Source of the DNA: Lachnospiraceae bacterium
GTDB taxonomy: Bacteria; Bacillota; Clostridia; Lachnospirales; Lachnospiraceae
Assembly: GCA_910574965.1 (NCBI GenBank)
Contig: CAJTDB010000011.1
Coordinates: forward strand, 96,536 to 160,535
Direction of reading: 5' to 3'
Length of the DNA: 64,000 nucleotides
Numbering within the stretch: the first letter of the stretch is position 1; the number at the start of each line of letters is the position of its first letter. The notes below the pieces were generated by a model. It was not told the origin of the DNA and did not search any database. It worked only from the letters and a program-made list of their open reading frames with translations. The position numbers were made by a program, and so were the translations under genes. Positions 52,726 to 61,382 of this stretch are shown piece by piece.

Positions 52726-53841
52726 TTAAATGTTCAAAAATGTTCCTTCTGGTGCTTCTTTCATGACCGGATTGTATTTCAGATCCAAAAATGCGGGAAA
52801 ACTCCTCTGATACATCTGCTCTAACTCTGCGCTGTATCCCACAATCATATGGGGCTGTTCTTCACCGTAATACTGAAGTGCCTCTTTGGTCAAAGATTCA
52901 GAAAGACTGATATAGAAAGATTTTTTCTCTGCTGTATAAAGCTGCATCTGGCTCACGGAATTTTTTCCGGTCCGTTTGAAATAGTAGCCCCATACCAGAT
53001 CCTGGTTCTGCAAAATCTGTGCCTTTGTTCCGTTCATATAAATGGTCCATTTTTTGCCTACCCATACATCTTTTCCAATGGGATGGGCAGTCGTGAAATC
53101 CGCCTCGATCTCTCCTAAAGAACAGGAAGTATGATTTTTTAAGTATTTATGAATTTCCTTTTCGTAAGTCTTCCGGAAACATCCAATCACACTGCTGACA
53201 AACCAGAAGAAAAGGAGCAGGCAGCCTGCCATCAATACCCAGAACAGCCAGTTGTTCACACCGCCAAGCCGGCCCGTATCCAGTGTGTAGAGATAGATCT
53301 TGTCATACTCCCCTTCCTCGATACCAATCTCGCGTATGGTATCCATAAAATATTTTTCCAGAGCAGGTTCCATTCTGGTCCATGTACCGATCACTTTCAC
53401 CGGCTCCGGCGGCAGAGTCGTACCGGACTCGTCTTCCAAATATTCCCACGCATCATCCATCCTCTCATAGAGCATATCCGTCTTGCTCTTTCCCATATAA
53501 ATGCTGTAGAAATACCACGTGGAATACTCATCCCCGTTATCGTATGTAGACTGGAACGCGATATAGCTGTTTCCATTGGTGGAAGTGGTCCTGCTGCCGG
53601 AATCCCGGACGGTAGTTGTTGTATGTTCCACATAATCAATCAGAAAAAACTCCGCATCCAGCACCACTGGCTTTCCCTCGTAAATCTCAGGATTTGCAGT
53701 GATATCCATGCCCTTCAGTCCCATAGCCAGTTGAAAAACCGCTCCCTTTGTGGCTGCGAGAATGATCACCATTCCAAGCAGAGACAGCCCCGCCCGCCAC
53801 AGAAAAGTATTTCTCGCCCTTTTCCTCAGTATTTCAGACAT
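52726..53841 (-). CDS. Unrecognised two-helix membrane protein
   Basis: The 371-residue protein has one helix near the N-terminus (about 15-35) and a second near 210-235 (WLFWVLMAGCLLLFFWFVSSVIG). Between them is an extracytoplasmic domain with Thr/Ser-rich TTTTVRDSGSRTTST and acidic segments; the cytoplasmic C-terminal 130 residues contain CSLGEIEADFTT and WTIYMNGTKAQILQNQDLVW. I cannot name it securely, although similar uncharacterised (DUF) proteins occur in Lachnospiraceae. ATG 53841 follows GGAGGTAGGAGAA; the 16 codons upstream lie in the leader hairpin. Confidence 0.75.
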   Translation of the reverse strand: MSEILRKRARNTFLWRAGLSLLGMVIILAATKGAVFQLAMGLKGMDITANPEIYEGKPVVLDAEFFLIDYVEHTTTTVRDSGSRTTSTNGNSYIAFQSTYDNGDEYSTWYFYSIYMGKSKTDMLYERMDDAWEYLEDESGTTLPPEPVKVIGTWTRMEPALEKYFMDTIREIGIEEGEYDKIYLYTLDTGRLGGVNNWLFWVLMAGCLLLFFWFVSSVIGCFRKTYEKEIHKYLKNHTSCSLGEIEADFTTAHPIGKDVWVGKKWTIYMNGTKAQILQNQDLVWGYYFKRTGKNSVSQMQLYTAEKKSFYISLSESLTKEALQYYGEEQPHMIVGYSAELEQMYQRSFPAFLDLKYNPVMKEAPEGTFLNI

Positions 53842-53865
53842 TTCTCCTACCTCCATGAAAGTTCT

Positions 53866-53908
53866 GCATCTGTCTAAAAATCCTTCCAAGCCTTTTCCAG
53901 ACAGATGC
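53866..53908 (-). other. Short single-copy version of the intercistronic hairpin module
   Basis: GCATCTGTCT (53866-53875) pairs perfectly with AGACAGATGC (53899-53908). On the minus strand the outer stem begins CAGCAUCUGUC and is followed by AGAACUUUCAU then the ribosome site, the same edges and linker as the long tandem modules. The inner stem is reduced to G.U/A.U pairs around a purine loop. Confidence 0.65.
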
Positions 53909-53919
53909 TGTTTCTTTTT

Positions 53920-54222
53920 TTATTCAAACCGTCTCCGGTTCTCCTCGGTATATCCAACAGCCAGCTCCGGGTTCGCTTCTTTCAGCTTCTCCAGCAGCTC
54001 CCGTGCCTCCTGCATACTCTCAAACTGGAAAACCTCCTTCCTGCCGTTCCTCTCAAGTACGATGACCCTGCCAATCTCCCCGTGATAAGTGCCGCAGCAC
54101 ATTTTTGCCGACACGTCCTCCTGCTGCAGATACGCCCACACCAGATCCGAGACCAGGATCTCACAGGCCGTCAGAAATTTCCGATACCGGAGCTTCCCGT
54201 CCGCCACGATTACTTTCGCCAT
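53920..54222 (-). CDS. Hypothetical protein
   Basis: A 100-residue soluble protein with mixed alpha/beta composition (KVIVADGKLRYRKFL, GRVIVLERNGRKEVFQFESM, LLEKLKEANPELAVGYTEENRRR). No family recognised. ATG 54222 follows AAAGGAGTGCGCATAT. It lies between two other unrecognised genes on the same strand, probably in one transcript running from the MoxR gene to the flotillin gene. Confidence 0.6.
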   Translation of the reverse strand: MAKVIVADGKLRYRKFLTACEILVSDLVWAYLQQEDVSAKMCCGTYHGEIGRVIVLERNGRKEVFQFESMQEARELLEKLKEANPELAVGYTEENRRRFE

Positions 54223-54262
54223 ATATGCGCACTCCTTTAGTTTGTGTAGAACATATGTTCCA

Positions 54263-54490
54263 TTATATCTCCGTAAACGTATAGCGCTGCAGGATCCCGG
54301 AAGTGTTCACATGATAGAGGATCGTCCCGTCTGCTAGCTCCTCTCTCTCAAGCTTTAAGTCATGGTCTTTATGCTTGCCCCGGATATAGGCTTCTAAATC
54401 CTCGATCATCACCTCTTCAAAAAATACATCCCGCATCTGATTGTTGGCACACTCATTGAAAATCTCATGCACTACTTCATATTCTTTCAT
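54263..54490 (-). CDS. Hypothetical small acidic protein
   Basis: A 75-residue soluble protein (KEYEVVHEIFNECANNQMRD, then IEDLEAYIRGKHKDHDLKLE and YHVNTSGILQRYTFTEI). No family recognised. I chose ATG 54490 with AAGGAG six bases upstream rather than the ATG nine codons earlier. It starts 46 bases after the VWA gene. Confidence 0.6.
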   Translation of the reverse strand: MKEYEVVHEIFNECANNQMRDVFFEEVMIEDLEAYIRGKHKDHDLKLEREELADGTILYHVNTSGILQRYTFTEI

Positions 54491-54536
54491 ACTCTTCTCC
54501 TTTTTATACTTCTGCAAATATCTGCTTCCGGCAGAT

Positions 54537-56306
54537 TTACTGGTCGTCCACCTGTTTCTTCAGATACCGTCCTACCACATGAGCAAACGTGGAAATATCC
54601 CGGATGTAGGCAAAGTCCTTTCCGAAGATCCTCCGCTCCGCCAGCAGATCCTGCTCTTCCCCTGCAAACACGCCCAGTACGGCGATCCCCTGACTTCGAA
54701 GCCTTCTCACCTCCGCCGCCGTATCCTTCACCGCATACTCCCCTGTATAGATGGATGGATTTTTTACATTGGGCCGGTTGACCACCAGATCGTTGGGACG
54801 TCCGTCGCTCAGCACGATCAGCACTTTATTTTCCTCCGGCCGGTCCAGAAGTCCGTCCGCAGACGCCCGCAGTGCCAGCCCGTCCCGATTGTTTGAGGAA
54901 GAGGTGAACTCCATCAGTCTCCAATCCGCCTCCCTGTCCTCGTCGTATTCCCGGAACCTGCGCAGGACCGTATGATCCCAGAACGTACAGAAGCTTAAAA
55001 CCCGATGAGGAATACCGGCTCTCGAAAGCGCCGCCGACAGGATATATCCCTGCAGGGCTACCATATGCTGCCGGCTCCTCTGAGAACCGCTGGCATCGAT
55101 AAGCACATCCACCACAAAATCCGAATTGTGCTGCTTTGTCTCCCGGACAAAAAGCCCGGCGTCCTTTGATCTGCCAACTTTCCAGAGCTTCGCCGGCACT
55201 ACCGTTCCGTAGGAGGAGGTATACCGTTCCTCCTCGTTTCGCGCCTGCAGAGATCTTTTTAAAATATCTCCCAGTTCCTGTATGTTATGCCTGGACACCC
55301 GCGCATGCTGCCGGTAAAATTTCCGGTTCATCTCCAGTGTGCGCTTTGCCAGCACATACGTATTATTCTCTTTCACCGGATGATTCAGTATCCCGTCTGT
55401 AAAATACAGTTTGCAGTCCGCATGGACTCCCCGGCAGATCCGCCGGTTCAGCCGCCTTTGCTCCGTCTCATCCATATAGGAGACGCCATAATGCAGTTCA
55501 ATAAAAGAATACATCTTCCTGGCTGCCTCCTCGCTCACCAGGATCTGTCCGGCTCTTGCCTTTCGGTCTCCTTCCTCCTCCTCAAACGGCACACTGCTGT
55601 TAGCCTGGCGCATCATTTCCTCCAACGCCGACTCTTCCGCGGACTCATTCAGAAAATCCTGCCAGTCAAACTGCTTTAAATCTTCCGCGGACACTGCCAG
55701 CACCTGGGCAAGTCCTCCGTGCTGTGCTTCAAATTCCGGATCTACCAGCCGATTGTAGAACGCATCCACTTCCTGGATGACATCCATCGTACAGGCCGCA
55801 TCCTGAAGAGCAAAAAGCGCTTCCGCCTGTTCCCGGATCCGCTTCTCCGCAGAATAGGTCCCATCAATTCCTTCCTGCAGCATGGCAATCTTAATTCTGC
55901 CTGTCAGATTGCCCGGACGGGAAAGCTTATGAAAATCCCGCTCCAGAATGTCTGCAAAAGCCTTTTTCCGCAGCGAAATCACTCCTTTGCGCTCTTTGGC
56001 CACTTTCTTCGTCACAGCCTGATCCACGCACATCTGAGCCAGATTTACAAGAGCAGCTTCATCCGCCCCCAAATACAGCTTTTTCACCAGATACAGTCCG
56101 AAATCGTCTTGGGAAAAATACCGGGCAAATGCCCCCTGCTTTACCGCATCATACAAGGAAATATATTTTGACCTCTGAAAAGACCGGACATCCAGTTCCA
56201 TATCCAGCTCATAGTCCCCGCTTACCGTCCATAAAAGATTTTTAAGACGATTCGAAAGTTCGTATTCATATTCTTCCTCTGCATATCCGTTCGGCTGTTC
56301 CTGCAT
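54537..56306 (-). CDS. VWA-domain protein (CobT/NorD-like partner of the MoxR ATPase)
   Basis: The 589-residue soluble protein has a long helical N-terminal region (1-390) and a von Willebrand A domain (about 396-580) with an intact MIDAS start DASGS (D404, S406, S408), a later Thr/Ser-rich segment and SDGRPND. This matches the VWA partners of MoxR-type AAA+ ATPases, which remodel protein complexes or insert metals. I chose ATG 56306, fused to the ATPase stop as TGATG with GAAGGAGCAGG upstream; ATG 56330 is possible. The client is unknown. Confidence 0.85.
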   Translation of the reverse strand: MQEQPNGYAEEEYEYELSNRLKNLLWTVSGDYELDMELDVRSFQRSKYISLYDAVKQGAFARYFSQDDFGLYLVKKLYLGADEAALVNLAQMCVDQAVTKKVAKERKGVISLRKKAFADILERDFHKLSRPGNLTGRIKIAMLQEGIDGTYSAEKRIREQAEALFALQDAACTMDVIQEVDAFYNRLVDPEFEAQHGGLAQVLAVSAEDLKQFDWQDFLNESAEESALEEMMRQANSSVPFEEEEGDRKARAGQILVSEEAARKMYSFIELHYGVSYMDETEQRRLNRRICRGVHADCKLYFTDGILNHPVKENNTYVLAKRTLEMNRKFYRQHARVSRHNIQELGDILKRSLQARNEEERYTSSYGTVVPAKLWKVGRSKDAGLFVRETKQHNSDFVVDVLIDASGSQRSRQHMVALQGYILSAALSRAGIPHRVLSFCTFWDHTVLRRFREYDEDREADWRLMEFTSSSNNRDGLALRASADGLLDRPEENKVLIVLSDGRPNDLVVNRPNVKNPSIYTGEYAVKDTAAEVRRLRSQGIAVLGVFAGEEQDLLAERRIFGKDFAYIRDISTFAHVVGRYLKKQVDDQ

Positions 56307-57223
56307 CAAAATACCTGCTCCTTCGTCCATTCTTCCGGAATCCGCGTCATGACCATATCCGCCACGATCTCCCGTTCAAAAATGTCAAATGCTTTGTTGG
56401 TAATTCCCATCTGCACCGCCTGCCAGGGCCGAAGTCCTGTTCGTACAGCTCCAAGCGCGGCCAGAAGCCCCCGAAGGTCCATCGCCTTTGTGGAAATCTC
56501 ACTGTTCTGTGCTTTTACCTGCAGATCCAAAAACAAACCGGAAAACGCCTCAAGCGCCTCGTCCTGGATATCCGGATAGTCATGCCGGATTACACGGCAG
56601 AGGTTTTCTTCCGTAAGAGCCGGCATATCGATGACCAGAAACCGGGAAACCAGTGCTTCATTCAGTTCCTTTGTCCCCGCATAGCCATAGTTCATCGTCC
56701 CGATAAAGCGGGCCGCCGGATGCAGATCGATCTTCTCATATCCCGGCACGTCAATAATCCGCCGATGGTCCAGCGTCGCATGCAGCACAGAAGCCGCATC
56801 ATTTTTCGCCATATTGATCTCATCCAGAATACCAAAGCCTCCCTCTTCCGCACAGCGGTAGACGCTTCCTTTCCGAAGCTGCACCTCATTGTCCTGAAAA
56901 GTGTCGGTTCCGATAAGGGAACTGCTGTCGGTATTTACATTAAAAGAAATATTATAGACCGGCCTGCCGAAAATCCATGCCAGATTTTCTGCCAGGATAT
57001 TTTTTCCTGTCGCTTTTGCCCCGCTGAGCAGAAGATTAGACCCCTGCAGAAGGGCCGCCATAGCCATCTCCAGAATCTCCCTGCCGTAAAAAGGAATCGG
57101 CGGCGGCACCACCCGGTTCTGCACACCCTCCTGCACCGGATATTCTTTCCGGAATGCCTCTGCTTTCACGATCAGAAGGTTGTCCACCCCCTGCTCACTG
57201 AGAAATTTCAATTCTTCCTGCAT
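56306..57223 (-). CDS. MoxR-family AAA+ ATPase
   Basis: The 305-residue ATPase has a MoxR/CbbQ-type core: Walker A GAKATGKN (about 68-75), Walker B GILDEINMAK (about 120-130), sensor FIGTMNYGYAGTKELNEAL and an Arg finger region ALVSRFLVID. The Walker A Ser/Thr after the Lys is Asn75, unusual for a P-loop. ATG 57223 follows AAGGAGAACACA. It is coupled to the VWA gene by TGATG. A three-and-a-part-copy hairpin array fills the whole spacer upstream. Confidence 0.88.
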   Translation of the reverse strand: MQEELKFLSEQGVDNLLIVKAEAFRKEYPVQEGVQNRVVPPPIPFYGREILEMAMAALLQGSNLLLSGAKATGKNILAENLAWIFGRPVYNISFNVNTDSSSLIGTDTFQDNEVQLRKGSVYRCAEEGGFGILDEINMAKNDAASVLHATLDHRRIIDVPGYEKIDLHPAARFIGTMNYGYAGTKELNEALVSRFLVIDMPALTEENLCRVIRHDYPDIQDEALEAFSGLFLDLQVKAQNSEISTKAMDLRGLLAALGAVRTGLRPWQAVQMGITNKAFDIFEREIVADMVMTRIPEEWTKEQVF

Positions 57224-57238
57224 TGTGTTCTCCTTATT

Positions 57239-57571
57239 GAAAGTTCCGTATCTGTCCATACAGCATCCCTGTTACAGATGACTCTTGTTCCGTTACTCTT
57301 CACAAGACCCATCTTGATGCTGCATGGACAGATACTGTTGAAAGTCCCGTATCTGTCCATACAGCATCCCTGTTACAGATGACTCTTGTTCCGTTACTCT
57401 TCACAAGACCCATCTTGATGCTGCATGGACAGATACTGTTGAAAGTCCCGTATCTGTCCATACAGCATCTCTGTTACAGATGACTCTTGTTCCGTTACAC
57501 TTCACAAGACCCATCTCGATGCTGTATGGACAGATACTGTTGAAAGTCCCGTATCTGTCCATACAGCATCC
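57239..57571 (-). repeat. Tandem 101-bp hairpin modules upstream of the MoxR gene
   Basis: Three complete units (from 57242, 57343, 57444) and a 27-base partial fourth (57545) with an exact 101-bp period. On the minus strand the outer stem is GTATCTGTCCATGCAGCATC with GATGCTGTATGGACAGATAC (20 bp, one G.U); in the third unit that pair is A.U. The inner stem GATGGGTCTTG/CAAGAGTCATC has a G.G mismatch, and the loop contains TGAAG. The array begins 12 bases past the hemW stop and ends at the MoxR ribosome site. Confidence 0.92.
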
Positions 57572-57583
57572 ATGCCCTTTACT

Positions 57584-58684
57584 TCAGTCCAGAAACTGTG
57601 CCAATACGTAGTTGCTCACGTCAATCCCAAAGTCTGTCAGACGGACCTTTGCGTCTTCTTCTTTTAAGAGTCCCTGTTCTTTCAGCCTCGTTATCAGCTC
57701 CTGATAATGTTCCCTGTATTCTCCCGGAGCTACGCCTTCCGTCTTTCGAAGACCCAGAAAGAAATGCTCTTCCCGTATGGCCTGTTTACTCAGACGCTCC
57801 GCACTGCCCTCTCGATTCCCTTTCAAATATTCCCAAAACTTTGTCTGATTTGCAGTTCTCACATTATTCAAAAGGGATGCCGCTCCTAGTCCAAAGCCTT
57901 TATAATCCGTTCGGTTCCAGTAACCCAGATTGTGCCTGCATACATATCCCTGCTTTGCATAGTTGGAAATCTCATAACGCTCATATCCCTGCTCTTTTAA
58001 AATTTCCTTTGTATCATGGTACATCTGCCGCTCCTCCTCTTCCGAGGGAAGAAGATTCGGATGTCCTCCATACTTTTCATAAAAAGGCGTTCCCTCCTCA
58101 ATGATCAGGCTGTAGGCCGACAAATGTTCCGGCTGAAGCACCAGCACCTTTTCCAGCGTCTTTCGCCAGCCAGCCGCAGTCTGTCCGGGCAGCGCGGACA
58201 TCAGATCCACATTCATATTCTGAAATCCCGCCTTCCTGGCACACTCATAGCTTTCTAAAAACTGCTCCCACGTGTGTATCCTGCCAAGGCTGTAAAGCTC
58301 GTTGTTGTCCGCAGACTGAAGGCCAAAACTCAAACGATTGATCCCTGCTTCCCGGTAGCACAAAAGCTTCTCCTTATCCACCGTTCCGGGATTGGCTTCC
58401 ACCGTAATCTCTGTCTCTTCCGAAAACGCCGCCTCTGTCCGAAGACTTTCCAATATTCCAACAAGCCAGTCCGCTTTCAGAATACTTGGGGTCCCGCCTC
58501 CGAAAAACACAGTCTTTATTTCATACCCGCCCAGAATCTCTCCGGATTGCCGGATCTCTTCGGTAAGCTGCTCCACATAGGCTTTCTGAATATCCGGCTT
58601 TGCAGGCACCGACAAAAAATCACAATATGCACATTTTCTGGCGCAAAACGGGATATGGATATATACTCCCAGTGTTTTTTTCAT
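57584..58684 (-). CDS. hemW: Radical SAM heme chaperone HemW
   Basis: The 366-residue protein belongs to the HemN-like group. The SAM cluster motif is CARKCAYC (C14, C18, C21), followed by FFGGGTPSIL and the HemW-type C-terminal part (HNLGYWNRTDYKGFGLGAAS). The shorter N-terminus distinguishes it from true coproporphyrinogen dehydrogenase HemN, so heme handling rather than porphyrinogen oxidation is expected. ATG 58684 follows AAAGGGAGAAAATAA. In Firmicutes it usually follows lepA; here an AT-rich gene separates them. Confidence 0.9.
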   Translation of the reverse strand: MKKTLGVYIHIPFCARKCAYCDFLSVPAKPDIQKAYVEQLTEEIRQSGEILGGYEIKTVFFGGGTPSILKADWLVGILESLRTEAAFSEETEITVEANPGTVDKEKLLCYREAGINRLSFGLQSADNNELYSLGRIHTWEQFLESYECARKAGFQNMNVDLMSALPGQTAAGWRKTLEKVLVLQPEHLSAYSLIIEEGTPFYEKYGGHPNLLPSEEEERQMYHDTKEILKEQGYERYEISNYAKQGYVCRHNLGYWNRTDYKGFGLGAASLLNNVRTANQTKFWEYLKGNREGSAERLSKQAIREEHFFLGLRKTEGVAPGEYREHYQELITRLKEQGLLKEEDAKVRLTDFGIDVSNYVLAQFLD

Positions 58685-58802
58685 TTATTTTCTCCCTTTT
58701 CGGAAAAGTGTTCCCACTGATTGAAATTTCAAATAAAATGCATATTCTTACATATGATTCCTGAATTTGCACTCACCTGATATTTCTTAAAACTGAAATC
58801 TG

Positions 58803-59336
58803 TCATTCTGACATTAAGCCATTTACAATACAATTTGCATATTGACTGCATAAGCGTTTATCAAAGATTCCCTGCAAAACATTTGATATGATTTGTGTTG
58901 CTTCGTCTTTATCCGGACTGTCAATAACCACTAAAGGCAATAATAAAAGAAATATTTGTTTTTCTTTTATAGAGTTCAATAACTTTTTGAATGGAATCAC
59001 TTGAATATTGTAATGCCCCCCTGTACAGGCAATTTGTTTATCATTGATGTAATATACTGTATCCCCCGGATGAAATTCTATTTTTAAGATTTGAGTTGGA
59101 ACGAGTTCGCAAATAATTGTTTCCGGTTCATCAACATAACCGTCTGATTCCTCTAAAACTCCGTCATAATATTTTGTGAAATTGTCCCACCAACTCGTAT
59201 CACACATTCCGTTCTCTGTCATAAGTTCGGTCAATGACATATCTGTTTCCTTCTCCAAAGCAGTTGGAAAAGAAGTTGCAATGAAACCTGTCCAAAAATT
59301 CAGATTGGAAAAATCTATCTCATATAATGAAATCAT
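58803..59336 (-). CDS. AT-rich orphan gene, possibly an immunity-type protein
   Basis: The 177-residue soluble protein is rich in Ile, Lys and Asn codons and clearly more AT-rich than its neighbours. Segments such as NLNFWTGFIATSFPTALEKE, GDTVYYINDKQIACTGGHYNIQVIPF and FLLLLPLVVIDSPDKDEA recall the single-domain immunity proteins of polymorphic toxins, but I cannot place it in a family. ATG 59336 follows GGAGGTATAATAAA; it has its own strong promoter. It interrupts the usual lepA-hemW adjacency, suggesting recent gain. Confidence 0.65.
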   Translation of the reverse strand: MISLYEIDFSNLNFWTGFIATSFPTALEKETDMSLTELMTENGMCDTSWWDNFTKYYDGVLEESDGYVDEPETIICELVPTQILKIEFHPGDTVYYINDKQIACTGGHYNIQVIPFKKLLNSIKEKQIFLLLLPLVVIDSPDKDEATQIISNVLQGIFDKRLCSQYANCIVNGLMSE

Positions 59337-59375
59337 TTTATTATACCTCCGGCACAATTTCAATTTATATATTCG

Positions 59376-59404
59376 ATTATAAAATATGTATCTGCTGCTT
59401 GCAA
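59376..59404 (-). promoter_or_regulatory. Promoter of the AT-rich orphan gene
   Basis: On the minus strand TTGCAA (59404-59399), a 17-base spacer and a perfect TATAAT (59381-59376). Confidence 0.75.
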
Positions 59405-59455
59405 TGTATATTTATAAGCTCATTTTTCATGGGTACACAATTCCGAAAAGGGAGT

Positions 59456-61273
59456 TTATTTTTTATCATCCAGCTTTAACACACTCATAAATGCCTTCTG
59501 AGGAATCTCTACATTACCGATCTGGCGCATACGCTTTTTGCCTTCCTTCTGCTTTTCTAAAAGCTTTCTCTTACGGCTGATGTCACCCCCATAGCATTTG
59601 GCCAGTACATCCTTTCGCATAGCCTTTACCGTCTCCCTGGCAATGATCTTGCCCCCTACCGCAGCCTGAATGGGAATCTCGAAAAGATGTCTTGGAATCT
59701 CGTCCTTTAACTTCTCGCACATCTTTCTGCCCCGGTCATAGGCAGAGGCTCCGTGTACAATAAAGGACAGCGCGTCCACCTCTTCTCTGTTAATCAGAAT
59801 GTCCAGCTTCACCAGCTCGGACTGCACATAGCCTTTAAAATCATAATCAAAGGAAGCATACCCTCTGGAACGGGATTTCAGCGCATCAAAGAAATCATAG
59901 ATGATCTCGTTTAAGGGAAGCTCATATTTTAAGAGTGCTCTTGTCTCCTCCATGTATTCCATACCCAGATAGATGCCTCTTCGTTCTTGGCAAAGCTCCA
60001 TAATGGAGCCGATAAACTCCGTTGTTACCATGATCTCTGCACTGACCATAGGTTCTTCCATGTACTCGATCTCCGACGGATCCGGAAGGTTAGACGGATT
60101 CGTCAGCTCAATCATCTCTCCATTTGACTTATGCACCCGATAAATAACGCCCGGTGCCGTTGTCACCAGATCCAGATTGTATTCCCTCTCTAACCGCTCC
60201 TGAATAATCTCCAGATGCAGAAGCCCCAGAAAACCGCACCGGAATCCAAAGCCAAGAGCAATGGATGTCTCCGGCTCAAACTGCAGTGCCGCATCGTTTA
60301 GCTGCAGCTTCTCCAACGCATCCCGAAGATCCGGGTACTTGGCCCCATCTGCCGGATACAGCCCGCAGTATACCATAGACTGAACTCTCTTATAACCCGG
60401 CAGAGGCTCTGCACATGGATGATTCCGGTCTGTCACCGTATCTCCTACTCTGGTGTCCTTTACATTTTTGATGCTTCCAGTAAGGTATCCCACCATGCCG
60501 GCACTCAGTTCCTCACACGGAATAAACTGTCCTGCTCCAAAATAACCGGTTTCCACCACATCTGCTTCCGCCCCGGTCGCCATCATCCGGATAGGCGTCC
60601 CTTTTTTCACAGTACCTTCCTTGATCCTGCAGAAGATAATCACTCCTTTATACGGATCATATACCGAATCGAAAATCAGCGCCTGTAAAGGCGCGTCCGG
60701 GTCTCCTTTGGGTGCAGGTATCCGCTCTACAATCTGCTCCAGCACTTCGTCTACATTCTGCCCGGTCTTTGCCGATATCAGGGGAGCATCCTGGGCCTCG
60801 ATGCCGATGACGTCTTCGATCTCGTCGATAACCCTCTGAGGCTCCGCGCTCGGCAGATCAATCTTATTGATTACCGGCATCACATCCAGATTATGGTCCA
60901 GCGCCAGATATACATTGGCCAGTGTCTGGGCTTCGATGCCCTGGGCTGCATCCACCACCAGAATCGCCCCGTCACATGCCGCCAGGCTTCTGGATACTTC
61001 ATAATTAAAATCTACATGTCCCGGAGTATCAATCAAATTAAATATATACTCTTCCCCGTTCTGCGCTTTATAGACGGTACGGACGGTCTGCGCTTTGATC
61101 GTGATCCCCCGCTCCCTCTCTAATTCCATATTGTCCAGCACCTGAGACTGCATCTCCCTGCTGGTCAGAAGGCCGGTCTTCTCTATGATCCGGTCCGCCA
61201 GCGTCGACTTTCCATGATCGATATGCGCCACGATGCAAAAATTGCGGATTTTGCTCTGATCCACTGCTGCCAT
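59456..61273 (-). CDS. lepA: Elongation factor 4 (back-translocating GTPase)
   Basis: The 605-residue ribosomal GTPase has G1 [10 protein letters not shown]3 DTPGHVDF and G4 NKIDLP, then the EF-2-like domains and the LepA-specific C-terminus ([45 protein letters not shown]). ATG 61273 follows GGAGGACATAGG; an ATG seven codons upstream lacks a site. It lies downstream of spoIIP as in many spore formers. Confidence 0.97.
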   Translation of the reverse strand: MAAVDQSKIRNFCIVAHIDHGKSTLADRIIEKTGLLTSREMQSQVLDNMELERERGITIKAQTVRTVYKAQNGEEYIFNLIDTPGHVDFNYEVSRSLAACDGAILVVDAAQGIEAQTLANVYLALDHNLDVMPVINKIDLPSAEPQRVIDEIEDVIGIEAQDAPLISAKTGQNVDEVLEQIVERIPAPKGDPDAPLQALIFDSVYDPYKGVIIFCRIKEGTVKKGTPIRMMATGAEADVVETGYFGAGQFIPCEELSAGMVGYLTGSIKNVKDTRVGDTVTDRNHPCAEPLPGYKRVQSMVYCGLYPADGAKYPDLRDALEKLQLNDAALQFEPETSIALGFGFRCGFLGLLHLEIIQERLEREYNLDLVTTAPGVIYRVHKSNGEMIELTNPSNLPDPSEIEYMEEPMVSAEIMVTTEFIGSIMELCQERRGIYLGMEYMEETRALLKYELPLNEIIYDFFDALKSRSRGYASFDYDFKGYVQSELVKLDILINREEVDALSFIVHGASAYDRGRKMCEKLKDEIPRHLFEIPIQAAVGGKIIARETVKAMRKDVLAKCYGGDISRKRKLLEKQKEGKKRMRQIGNVEIPQKAFMSVLKLDDKK

Positions 61274-61382
61274 CCTATGTCCTCCGTTTTCCATCTCTCT
61301 GTCCTATACCGTACAGGCTATGCTCCTGCTTTTGCCTGTCGCATTCGGCCTGCACAAATTTACTTATTGTATATTTAATATA

